Both the position numbers and the translations under genes were made by a program. A DNA stretch of 64,000 bases, taken from contig CM057158.1 in the NCBI GenBank assembly GCA_029962745.1, forward strand, positions 839,166 through 903,165, in the 5' to 3' direction. Below are positions 1 through 18,100 of the stretch, one piece after another. This DNA is from Echinometra lucunter (lineage: Eukaryota; Echinodermata; Echinoidea; Camarodonta; Echinometridae). How positions within the stretch are numbered: the stretch's first letter is position 1; every line of letters begins with the position of its first letter. Below the pieces are notes generated by a model. That model saw only the letters and a list, made by a program, of their open reading frames with translations, had not been told where the DNA came from and made no database searches.

Positions 1-3000
1 AGGTTTTCCATAGCCTTGTATCCATACATATAAAGTTAGTTTTATTATCAATGTGTAATTTTGTTTGGTGTAGGAGAGATGTTGCTTGACATAATCAAAA
101 TGATGGAAAAGTAGGGGCTTTTGAAAAAAAAAAAGAAAACTGACAGTCAATTTGGAAACCATTAGGGGTTAAAAAAGAAATGTACTGATGGGGATACAGA
201 TTAGTGTTAAGTAATAAGAAAAAGAAAACCCAAAGATTTCCTGAATTTGTCAACAAGGCTGGAGTTCTGATTGGATGACAATCGTTAAAACTGTGATTTG
301 ACTGATGTGTTGTACTTTGCTGGTGTTAAACCACCACACTCTCTGTGGCACCCTCTGTAGCACCCTCTGTAGCAGTGAAATCAAGGAAATTGTGAAATTA
401 CTATAGATTAGAATTTGGCACAGGAACCATTGAACTGCATATTATTTTCTAGTGATTTCCAGTGATTTTGACATGAAAAATAATGGCATAAGAAAGAGGT
501 ATGCAGTCAGGATATTGGTTTGAGACACAACAATAAAATAGTTACAAGCTCTATGGAAATCATAATTCCTCACTAGACATAATTTTGGGGGATACTTCAC
601 TATACACATTTAGAAGGAAGAAAATAAAATTAATAAATCTTTTTTTTTTGGTTTGTTTTTAAATTTTGCTCTGTACATCTATAACCCTGTGAAAAACACA
701 TTTGTTATGGATTAAAAGCTGAAACTGATCACATGTAGAGATCAACTCCAGATAGGATGTAGGATGTAGCATCATCCTTATATACATACATGTATGTACA
801 TGTATATGTTTGAAGTTGTTAATCAGAAATTTGAAAGAAAGTAATGCTTTTTTTTTAATAGAAAGAGTATATTCAGTGGTTTTATTTACTAGCTTTCCTT
901 TTCCTTTCTTCCAGATTGCATTTTGTTACTAACTGATGATAAAAATTTGTCCAAAAGACAATTAATACATTACATAGTGGATCATTAATGTATAAATAAT
1001 GGTAATTCTTTCTAGAGAACAGAAGAAGACAGGTAATTACATGGCAGCTTTATTTTCGTTTATCCTAGAATTCCATCATTAGTGCTGGGTCTAAATGGAA
1101 GACATAATAATATCTGACTGATCTCGATGGATCTTGAAGTCTATTTCTTACATTGGGGTACTTTGCTGTTCTTTCAGATCAGTTCCATGTGAGAGAATTA
1201 TAGTTTGCATTGTAACTCCTTTATTCTCAATCATCTGAAGGGAGAAGAAGTATGCATGCACCAGAGTGGATATTTATTGCTCCCTGTCCCACTCCTGACG
1301 TTACCCTGTTATTACCTCTCATCAGCAGTGCACAATCTAAGGCTTTCCACTGCTTACCTGTGTTGACAAAAAAAAGTGCTCACAGCATCAATTTAGATAA
1401 AGAGGATAGGATATATTACTCTAAATATACTTGATATTTTGGAAGCAAGCATATTTTCATTAAAAATATACTCCTTCATAGTAGTGCTTTTCTCTCATTT
1501 ATTTTTTTGTGACATCCAAGATATATATATCTTAATATCCATATGATATCATCCATCTTGACCCAGCACCCAGGTAATATACTTTTCAAAAATTGTATTC
1601 TTTTATTTGCTTATTATTATATGTATGTCTTATATTGCTTTGCACAGTATCTGTGATACATGTACATTTTTATAATATAGTAAACATGGAGGAATTTTCA
1701 GTCGATACATGTCCAAATAGCACTATAGTATGGTACATCTTTCTGTTAATTTTGAACTGTCACAAGTAATTGTGTGATAAATTGTAAATAAAATGATCTT
1801 TATAAAGTCAGATGCTTATAAATGGCATATTTGTCTTTTCCCCTTGTCTCACACTTTAATTCAGTGCATGCACAACATACTTTCTCTATCTCCCTCTACT
1901 GTCCACTGAAGGGTAATGTTCAGTCACACCCTGAAGGCAGATGGACCAAACAGGCTCTGAAAACATCCCCCCTTGGTTAAGTTTGGAATTTGTTTGGGAG
2001 TGTGTGTCTTTGTCTTCTTCACTGGTATACAGTCTGCCCCTTCCCCCCCCCCCCCCCCCCCTTCTCTCTCCTGGGTTTACCCTTTGCACACGAAAGGTGC
2101 AATTTTGCACATTCGTACAATTAAATTCAACAATCGTAATAATTAGTTTTCTCTGTCACCTTTGTACTACAGGACTAACAAATGACTATAATGCTCAAGT
2201 AGCATCCATAAAATAGTTATCAGTATCATAGATGCAATGAGGAAAGCCAGATTCAAAGAAAATATAAAACAAACAATGGCATTATTATCCCCTCAGAATT
2301 AATTCAGCGTGCAAAGAGTTAATCCTCCTTCCCTCTTGGCATCCCCCTCTCGTTTTTTTCTCTCCCTCTGTTTCCCCATTAATCTCCCTATATCCCTCCC
2401 TCTTTCTTTTCTTTGTACCTATCTCACTCTCTTGCTCTCTCTACTTTCCTGAAGCTGTTTCCTAACACCTCTAATCCACAGATGCATGAAAATATGGCAG
2501 ATCAATAAAACACAAGGTAGAGTTGAATATTCTAATCATTTATTAATAAAGTATTCTTTTATTTACCTGCTGAAAAGAAATTAAGATTCATGCATGAGAT
2601 GTTCGTATACATGTATTACAATTTCTCATACAGCCTAGCCACCAGTAGAGTGTGTATGTATGTTACAAGGTATTGAAATTAATTCGAGAATAGTTTGAAA
2701 GACGAGAGAGAAATATCATATCATCTCTGAACCGACTACAATGGCAATATATATAATTATTACACAAAGGGGAGAGTATTAGTCATTAAAAATATAAATA
2801 TCTATATGTTTCATGGTCCCATTTGCAGATAAAAGATTATTTCACATACCAAATAATGAAAATGCACAGTAAATATGCTTACTTAATCACAGAAATTGAA
2901 GATGAACTCATTTCTAGATTATGTTCAGTGGTGTAATGGGTGAGGCGACAAAGGGAAAGGGGGCATGAGCTATGGGCACCATAGGGGATGCAAAAAACAA

Positions 3001-4843
3001 AAACAGCACCAATCAAAGATTCAAAATTTCAAGTTTTTATATTTTTTCATTGGCATAAGAAGTTGGAAGGGGGCGTAGTTTCAGCGCTTGCCCCGGGCGC
3101 CGTTCATCCTAGATACCCAACGGATTACGTTTATCTCAGATGCATAAGGTCCTAAGAAACTATGCTGATATTCAAGTTGTCCACAAATTTGCTTCTGTGT
3201 TGTTGTGAGTTGGTATTCATGTCCAAAGACCCAAGATGACAAATATTTCTGACTTAACTGAAAAGACAGAATATGATGCGTTAAATTCCATGTTTAATGA
3301 CTACCGGTATACAGAATTAATCACGGAAGTCATCCAGTGTTTTAATTCAACTTTGGACTACATACATTCTGACAATTCATTGTTCTACATAATAATGCAG
3401 CCATCATGCAATACATAAATGATCTCCACATTTTTCATGCACATCATGCAAATATGTAACAATAGAAAATATATACATCTAGTTGGCTGAACAAACTTAT
3501 CCAGTAGTAATTAAGAGTATACATGATCTAAAGAGAGTTACATAACTTTTCTAAAAAAAAAATACTTCATGTATAAGATAAAATACCAATGTATGAATAT
3601 ACCCACTTTGCATAATTTTGGTGATCATGCACTAACATAACGTATTACAGTTTATGTTTTTTTATTTTTCATTTTTTTTATTGGTAAAATAGATGGGCAT
3701 AGTTGCTTTTACATGGTTAGAATGAGATTCGTATTAAAATGTATGCAAGCTTTACCTCAAACAAGTAGGAGAGAAAAATAACAATAGTATGTTAATTAGT
3801 ACATATCAACTACTTTCTGATTAAAAAGAAACAATTTCACATATGACAGAAGTCCAATATCAGTTACAATTCAAACTGGAATTTTGCTTCCAATTACTTA
3901 CGATTTGCATTAACATGCAATTCTCTTATGATGCTGATAATGGCACAGAATATTACAACAGCTTTTCCTTGAAAACAAACAAAACTATGCAACATCTTCC
4001 TGAGCCATATCACATGCATGATCAAAATAGTGCTGAAGTAATTGCAGCATAGCCTAATGAAAATGCAAACCACATTCCACGAAAATGAAATTCAGAATTA
4101 ACCCTCTGAGTACGATTTGATTTCACTATAAAACACATTTCCAATAAACTCTAGCTGAGTTATCTCAGGCTCACTGAAATTCAACAGGTTGAATAAACAT
4201 GATCAGATCAGAATGAAGTGAATTAAATATATCTACATGTATTGTGAAAATTGAGCTTACAAATAGAAGGCTTTTAAAAAAAAAGAATACACCTGTATAT
4301 ACATCAAGATGATCATAATTTCATCCCTTTAAAAAAAAAAAAAGAAGACTTGTCCACAAAATGGCCATCAGATATGTACATATAGTGCATATATGAGAAA
4401 GAAGAAAGATCCACATACACTCCAAAGGAAAATGAGGTTACACACAGAAAACTGAAAGAAAGATTATGTCATAATGAGATTGTGAATAACTACTCTACTA
4501 TACTAGAAAAAAAAAATCACTCGTAAAGTTTTGCTGTTTTTCTTCCGAAAGTGTTCTGAAATGCTGCAGGTCGAAAATGGCTCAAAATCACTTCTAAAAT
4601 TTCTTTAAATTTTAATTTTTTTGAGAAATGTTTCACCCAGTGTATGTTTCCATGATTATCATGACATTCATAATACTTTGAATTGAATTTGTTTCACAGC
4701 CTACAATGAGTTACCTGTAAAACAGTACCATAACCATAAACTAATACTATCTTTGCATACCATGACTTCACCTATAAGCATTAGATGACAATCCATAAAT
4801 CATATTACATGATTCCCAAATAAGTACTGCTAAAGACGCTCTG
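1..4843. other. 3' flank of PDCD6, no coding gene recognised
   Basis: I find no exon-like open frame with recognisable protein similarity here. The part nearest the PDCD6 stop codon should be its 3' UTR on the minus strand. The stretch has ordinary AT-rich composition, a C homopolymer near 2045-2060, a pyrimidine-rich patch at about 2320-2450, and a short TGCAC-type motif near 2089-2112 like the arrays at 50.8 and 63.5 kb. The short open frames, such as the one at 3236-3418, look like chance. Confidence 0.5.
4611..4616 (-). terminator. candidate poly(A) signal for PDCD6 (ATTAAA)
   Basis: ATTAAA on the minus strand about 230 nt past the PDCD6 stop. The first AATAAA hexamers on this strand are about 1.2 kb downstream, at 3661-3666 and 3676-3681. 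Which one is used cannot be decided from sequence in such AT-rich DNA. Confidence 0.25.
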
Positions 4844-10673
<5,830 letters not shown>

Positions 10674-10712
10674 GACTATTTCCAATTGCAGCACTGTTAT
10701 TCTTAGAGTGAA

Positions 10713-10734
10713 TGACGTCATACATTGGGATTGG
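10713..10734 (-). promoter_or_regulatory. CRE plus two CCAAT boxes upstream of PDCD6
   Basis: A perfect CRE palindrome TGACGTCA (10713-10720) and two CCAAT motifs on the gene's strand (10724-10728, 10730-10734) lie 40-60 nt upstream of the chosen ATG. A GC-rich block with GGGCGTGG-type boxes follows at about 10745-10795. This looks like a TATA-less proximal promoter. If so, the 5' UTR is very short and the upstream in-frame ATG overlapping the CRE is not used. Confidence 0.4.
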
Positions 10735-10906
10735 CATGGGATGCCACACCCACGCCCACAGCGAGCTCGGCGCCAGGCCAGGGCCGCCGGATACATTTTG
10801 GAAAACTGTGTTTAAACATTTGAAATGAACATTCATTCATTGAAATCTTAATAATCAAAGACCTGAACAGTCGTATGAATACTGAAATCGAAATTCTGGG
10901 CTAATG

Positions 10907-10908
10907 AT

Positions 10909-10945
<37 letters not shown>

Positions 10946-11108
10946 GTCATCATCACCATCGAATCCCAACTGTCATCATGCATCACTGGCAGTTCTTTTT
11001 CATTATTACTGTTATTTCACAAACATTATTGCCTATCATCACCATCATTATCACCATCATCTTCATCATCATCATCCTCATCATCAACATCATTATTATG
11101 ATTATCAT
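10907..11108. repeat. (ATC)n trinucleotide microsatellite clusters
   Basis: Runs of atc/tca at about 10907-10945 and 11035-11108, interrupted between. The 65-residue open frame across them is a low-complexity artefact. Confidence 0.9.
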
Positions 11109-12236
11109 TTTTGAGACTGTGTGAATGCCGAGTTTCATTGATATTAGTTTAGTTCCCGTCAGGCCTGTATGCTATCTGTTCATGATGCCCCATATTACCC
11201 ATCCAGAACTGACTTTGGGTTTTGTTTTGTTTTTTGTTTTTTGTTTTTTTTAGGGGGTGTAATGAATAAATCGCAGGGAGGGAGGGGAGTATCTCCGCTC
11301 CCGCTCGAAGCATAGAAGCTTCGAAGTTTCTTTTTACATCGTTCCTTGTCTGCTCCTTTTCTTCCTACATTCTCTCACCTTTTTTCCTCTTCTCGCTCAA
11401 ACTTCATATGCGGCGTTTTGTCGTTTTTTTCGGAGAAGGGGGACCGCCCAACTACCCCTTGGCTAAGCGGATTCTACCTATCCTCTATATCCCTCCCTTT
11501 TTTTTTAGGCCTATAAAATGACATTATTTGAATTTAATTAACAAAAATACAGATAGACAGTGGGTATTTTTCTCTCTTTTAATGAGTGCTTACATACTGA
11601 CGGTACAAACATTTCCAACGTGAATTTAGAAAGCATAAGCAATTTTTTAGCCTTATAACTGATATACAGCATGTTGCATTTCAAAATCAAGATGTTCACG
11701 GTGGGACATCAAACTAACACTTTTCCCCTTAATTGCATGTTCTTTTCCCCAGATTTTCCTGTCACTATAGCTCAAATATTATTCTGAATATAAAAACGAT
11801 CGATGTCATTGTTATCAGTAAATAGGAATTCACAATTTAAGAAGTACATAAACTGGACATCTTCAAAGTATTCAACTCATAATGCACACATCAGACACAT
11901 GAAGCACCAATAATTATTTTTACTAAAATATTGGACCCATATTGTTCTCCATCACAACGTTGACATGGTTCATATTGGTATCAAGAACACACAAATTTTA
12001 ACAATCGAAAGGTTCTACAAATTTTGGAGCAAATAGCATTTTATTCTTTGACTGCATGCAGATGCACCCAACTTTACGTGAAATATCAATATTAGCCCTT
12101 CTGTAATTCTCCTCACAAGGGCGAATCCCAGATTGCCGGGTGAAGTTAGCGTATTCATTAAAATCATTATCAATATTTATAAAGATTAAAATCTCATGAA
12201 AGAGATAGAGGGAGATGAAAAAGAGAGGAAAGATAA

Positions 12237-12354
<118 letters not shown>

Positions 12355-12870
12355 GGGGGTGAATGGCGGGAGAGAATGAGGAAAATACCTTGAGCTGTGT
12401 GTATATAAGTCAGAAATCTGAAGCAATATGATACCATATAATCATTTTAATAGAAGTATACAAACTAACAATACAAATAATATGATTACATGGATATACT
12501 TAAATAAGAAAAGGTATTTATGGGCCAAAATACAAATCACAGGAGGGAGAGGAGAGGATGGGAACTAGGGAAGGGATAGTGATAGAGGGATAGAGGGATA
12601 GAAGGAGGCGGAGTGAAAGTGAATGATGTATAAGAGAATTGTTCATGTAGAATCTTAAAATATGCGGGGAAGGGGAGAGGGCGCAGAAGACAATGGAAGG
12701 TGTAAAGCATGAATAATTGCAAGTTAAGACAAGTAACAATGTAAACCAAGAAGTAAAAGGCTGCGCGTCGACTAGCGGTGAACAAGAAGTACAGACATAT
12801 CAACATGAAAAGAATAAAGGATAAATACCATTTTAAAAATCTAGACTGAGAAGGAAAAGATCAAATCCAA

Positions 12871-13098
12871 TAGACCTGTTTACTAATTTTATGCATACTT
12901 GTTGAACATAACTTTCCACTGAAAACTGAGAAGTTTGCCAGAGGCTTGCCAGATATAGAAACAACTAACGTAACTATGCAGACTGGATTCCTCCTATTCA
13001 GATTCCATTATGCTTAACAGGTAAACTGAATAGTTGGTAACCAAGAATGTCCGGAGAGAAACGTTCACAAATTTGATTAGATTAGTAAACAGGTCTAT
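12871..13098. mobile_element. MITE, TAGACCTGTTTACT family
   Basis: Inverted ends TAGACCTGTTTACTAAT and its complement, with TA possibly the target duplication, as for Tc1/mariner-type insertion. The internal sequence matches, in opposite orientation, the copies at 52534 and 52935; all share GAATAGTTGGTAACCAA. Confidence 0.75.
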
Positions 13099-13641
13099 TA
13101 AAATGGAACTGCCACATATCTTTTAAAGGAACAAGTAGGAGTTTGAGACATATCAGATCAAGGTTTGAAGAAAGTTTTAAAACATTTGAAATATTTTACG
13201 CACATACACTGTCACGAATGATTCTTATTCGGTACATTCAACATCAAATCAATTTTAATCGATAATCAAGTCATACTGAATCAAACAATCAACTCGAACA
13301 AAGTTGAAGCAAATCACACCGAACAAAACCGAATCAAACAGAATAATAATTAACTGAAATCAGAATGTATCAAATATAACAGAATCATGCAGTCTAAACC
13401 ATGAATAAAAAAAAAAGTAACAAACACCATATCTAGTAGTGTGTAACCTGAATGGTCACAATTCATGCCTTTATAAAATTTGTTATTCTGGGATCGATTT
13501 TATCAATCCCAGAATATTTTAGTTTTACTGATTTGCTAACATGAATTTTGAGAGGGGGGGTCCTTTCAAATTTCTCTAGCCAGGGACGCCCCTACTTGAA
13601 CTAATCGTTCATTGTGAACACATTCGTCGTAAATAAGATCT

Positions 13642-13789
13642 GGGCCCCGTTTCATAAAACTTGTTATCAAATAACAAGTTGCAATAACTGTTATAAGCTA
13701 CTGATATCTTGCATCTGATTGGCTGAGAGCAAATTTGTCATAGAAATGTGGCAGTTGTTACTGACAGCAAGTTTTATGAAACGGGGCCC
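13642..13789. mobile_element. MITE with GGGCCCCGTTTCATAAAAC ends
   Basis: 148-bp element with near-perfect inverted ends GGGCCCCGTTTCATAAAACT. Non-coding. The ends resemble, but do not match, those of the MITE at 37804. Confidence 0.75.
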
Positions 13790-14415
13790 TGTATATTCAT
13801 ATGCTCGTTATAATCTGAAAGACAGGCTGTTCACATTTGAAAATAAAAGAAAACAAAAAATATAATAAAACAAACAATAATGATAAACTAAAGTGCTCAG
13901 AAGAACATTCTTCTCTTGATCATCTATTGTGAAGTGAGACTCAAATTCAGTTTGTAAGAATATTTTTCAGTGACCGGTACACTTTGCCTACATCGATCGT
14001 CTTGAAGCACAATATCGAGCGGGCCGGCTGGAAAACTCACGACATTCTTAGTGCTATAACTATAATTAAAAAGGGAGCACTGTACTCAATCAAATATGAC
14101 AAAATTTTAACAACAACAACAACAACAACAACAAAATAATCAGTTATATTTAGTCCCATTTTAGTGTGCCATTTAGTTTCCCATTTGAAATGACTCTTCC
14201 CTTTAATTACATATTGAATTTATCGCCTAACATTCCTCATTTTTGTAGAAAAATACTTGCTCTGATGCTTGCTTCTTATTCATATCATTGTTGTAATGCC
14301 TTGCGTCACATAATCTTCACATTGTGTTTACTTTTTATTTGTTAGAAATGGAAATGCATGAAATGAAATAGTGTTGAATAACTCTAGATTTACGATCGAT
14401 GGCTAAATTTGGCCG

Positions 14416-14421
14416 TTTATT
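14416..14421 (-). terminator. candidate poly(A) signal for the GABA-B-like receptor gene
   Basis: First AATAAA on the minus strand past the stop codon, 495 nt downstream. An ATTAAA lies nearer, at 14807-14812. Confidence 0.3.
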
Positions 14422-14915
14422 TATAAGAATACTATGGGTTAATTATGATAATCTTTAAAAATTACCTTCATACTTTTTGAATTACAGGGTATTAAATTCT
14501 GATTGGTTGAATCTGATTGCCATAATGGCGACCTGTAACTTGAAACGCCCTGTAAGCATGGTAAGCTTTCTTGTGGTGTGAGATTTTCAACATCTGTGCA
14601 AAGTTTGATCTGAAAATCTCGGTTTATATCCAGATACAGTTTTTGTCATCCAATGGCATGTAACATTAACATTTGGTTGCTATGATGATTGTCATATAAT
14701 ATTAAAGATGAGATTCTAAAAATGGAATTCTTATGTTCTGAGCTTCAATTCGGGAGATAATCTGAATGGTTTGGGTTTTTCTTGGTGATGTGACATCTGA
14801 GCATGATTTAATTGACTATCTACTTTGCATGAGTAGTGATCCGAGTACGGTTCCCCCTCAAAAGCTAAATGCTGTAGGCCCTATACTGGAAAATGTATAA
14901 GAAGAGGACGATGAT

Positions 14916-15101
14916 TTAGTGTAATCCATTCGTAACAGACCGTTCCTCACTGTCTATACTCCCAGAAGCTGTACAAACAGGCTCTCTCGCCTTCAACTTT
15001 CTTGTCTCATTTCGAGTAACTGATGTCTCGACTGTCGAAGATATAGTTCCGATTCGGTGCTGGGGTCCGAGGTTGTTGACACCACGACGGACTGCCATTG
15101 C
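14916..15101 (-). CDS. GABA-B-like receptor last exon (cytoplasmic tail, stop)
   Basis: 61 codons plus TAA, beginning AMAVRRGVNNLGPQHRIGTI and ending SIDSEERSVTNGLH. Phase 0 fits exon n. The tail is polar and Ser/Thr-rich with no heptad leucine pattern, so the GABA-B coiled-coil dimerisation motif appears absent. Acceptor tgatcag is weak in pyrimidines, so an alternative last exon remains possible. Confidence 0.75.
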   Translation of the reverse strand, partial: AMAVRRGVNNLGPQHRIGTISSTVETSVTRNETRKLKAREPVCTASGSIDSEERSVTNGLH

Positions 15102-18100
15102 CTGATCATGAAAGAATTGAACTACATCATATTATCAAAATTTTGAATAACTTAAATGATTCCAACTATCATGCAATAGTAGTTTATTACATAAAGACTT
15201 CTGATAAAGTACCAGTGTTAGGCGATATATAAGCAGGTACATAATCATCATAATATTCTTTTTTTTACGTAAAAAGACGATTAGAATAAGTAATGCTAGA
15301 ATAATTTATGCCATATCCTCACCAAAATTATATCCCATAATCAATATTGGTGTCGATTATTCAGGATTTACTTTCAGTATTGTAGATATTCCATAGCTAC
15401 GACGTCTATTTTGCATTACAGTTATCAGTGAATAGACTATATGCTCGTGTTCACATTTCAAATATTTGAATAGGAGGCATTGGCCATTTTTTGCCTCCCT
15501 TTTGCCTTCTGCAACTGGCTTCTACCACCATCCACCAATGATTAACCAAACTCACCTTGGGTAAAAAGAGCAGGCACAACGTAGTGGTTGCACAGAGGAG
15601 CATGAATGAGGCCACTAACCCATAGGCTACAGCAAGGTTTCCAACTTTGAAGATACTCAGAGGCACTGCTACGGCGCAACAAATAGCGACGTTATAAATA
15701 GAAAGGCCAACGTGGTAACTGTCATTCAAAGCGGGTACGTTCACATTCCTGTTTTGGGGATGAATTACAAACGAAGAAAAAGTGGAAATCACTAAAAACA
15801 TGTCAAATGTAACATCACACTGCAGCACATGACTTCATGAGAAATCACATTACTTCCCATCGTGCCATTCCACACCACATCACAACAAACGAGCCATATC
15901 ATACTACACCGTATACCCCATCGATAGAAATGTTAACATGACGGACCTCAGGGGGCCGGCCACACCAAACCACACAAAATAATATCACACCACACCACAC
16001 CACATCACACCATATTAAACCGTGCCACATCATATTGCACATCATACCCCACTGATAGAAATGGCAACATGACGGACCTTATAGGGGCCTGACCACACCA
16101 CACCACACAAAATCATATACAGTACACCTCATCTTACGTACTACACACTGTGGCAGACTTGATGATATCAGAGTGCACCACACTGTACTGTGCCACATGA
16201 AATAACACTAAATCACATACTGCACCACACTGTGCCAAATGGCACTGCAGAGCACTACATCTCGCATTACATCAGGTTACAAAGGTCCATTGCACCATCA
16301 CACCACAATACATTACATAATAATAACAATAACAGTAATAATATAGGATATTTAGAAGTGCGAAAAACGATAAGTACCATAGCGTGTAAAAGTATGAATA
16401 TGAGAGAAAGCAAGAATTTACAGTCACACAAGAACTACAGATCACAAAGATCACTTGGGAAAAGGTGAGTTTTTAAGGATCTATTAAAGGTAGCAAGACA
16501 TGTAATTTCCGTTTTTGAAAGTGGGATATTATTCCAAGTTTTTGATGGAGCCACTACAAAACGTTTATTAGCTTCTGAGAGTCAAGATTTGAAAATGATA
16601 AGTATAAATAATCAAACTACATCACTACATCAAAATGACATGACGTTACAGTCGTTACTCCACACAAAACCACACCACACATTTTTTTTCCATACTGATT
16701 TCATGAACAAATATATATATCATTTCAATTTAACATTTCAAATCACATAATATGATATTTCACATTTCCTATTTTGACTTTTTTCAATAACATAATATAA
16801 GCATGAATCACATATAACTTAAAAGAAAATAATGAAATCAGTTATTATAAAAATGTTGAGTCACCACTCCCCCCCCCCCCAACAAAAAAGTCTTCCCTAT
16901 CCAACTTGTACTTTTTGTGGAGGGCGATACACACATGTTGTGTCTTTAAAAAAATCCACAAGAAAAGATCAAACAAGGGAGAGCTAAATCCAATACAAAC
17001 AAATAAACAAATATACTGAAACTAGGATCCCCTTAAAAAAAAAAACAACAACATACCAATATGCATAACAAAAAACTTTTCCTTTCATGTATCAAATATT
17101 CACTCATTGATATAAAACTATCTAAGATTACATAGCTTACAGTCATCAAAACAAAGCAAATCAAAAAGAAATCAATGAGAAAAAAAACCCAACAAAGTAT
17201 CACCAAACGATGCTACACAACACACACCACGTTGCACCACTGCGCACATCATATACCATAGCACAGCACCTTCCACACACCACACCTAATATCACACCAT
17301 CTACCAATCACACCATACTATACTACACCACAGCATCAAACACCACACTGTACCATACCATACTATAATATTTTTTGAAGTCTATATCATATCATTATTG
17401 ACCACTATTATTATGACAATGATAACTCTTCAAAAATGTCAAATTAAAGAAAAAAATCTGACCTAGTATGCCAAGCAAGGAGGGCCCCGAAGAGCATAAC
17501 GAATAGTTTAATGACCATCAACATAGTGTACCAAACAGTCTCCCGTGCTGACACACAGTTCTTGTGAAAATCCAGGAACATCACATCATTTCGAATATCC
17601 TCCGCTGTCTGTCAATTTTCGTAAAGGAAGATGAGATAAAATAACGTTCTTGCATTAAAAATAATATCAACATTTTCAAGTAAAGACAGAAGTGCTGTTT
17701 GAATACGATGATATATTTCCATTTCCCTGTTGTTGTTTCTCTTTTTCCATTATTTCTTTTACTCAGTAATATTAATAGTAGTAATAATGATTTTTTGTTC
17801 ATATCTTTTGCTATTCTTCTTAAGCAACAGTTTCTGTGATCAATGAAGTTCTGTAAAATGGAATACAATGTATTGTAAAACAAAATATTCATTCACCATG
17901 TGAAGGAAGTTTTCAAATTACAATACAATACAATACAATACAATACAATACAATACAATACAATACAATGCAATACAATACAGTACAGTACAATACGATA
18001 CTATACAACACAATACAATACAGTACAGTACAATACAGTACAATACGATACTTTAGTACAATACAATACAATACAATGCAATACAATACAATACAATACA

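Noticed and set aside
10674..10721. Longer PDCD6 N-terminus from the upstream in-frame ATG
   Set aside because: The added residues resemble no family member and the ATG overlaps the CRE; the shorter start is preferred.
14480..14560. Possible MITE around ACAGGGTATTAAATTCTG
   Set aside because: CAGGGT and CGCCCTG are suggestive, but no extended inverted repeat or target duplication was found.
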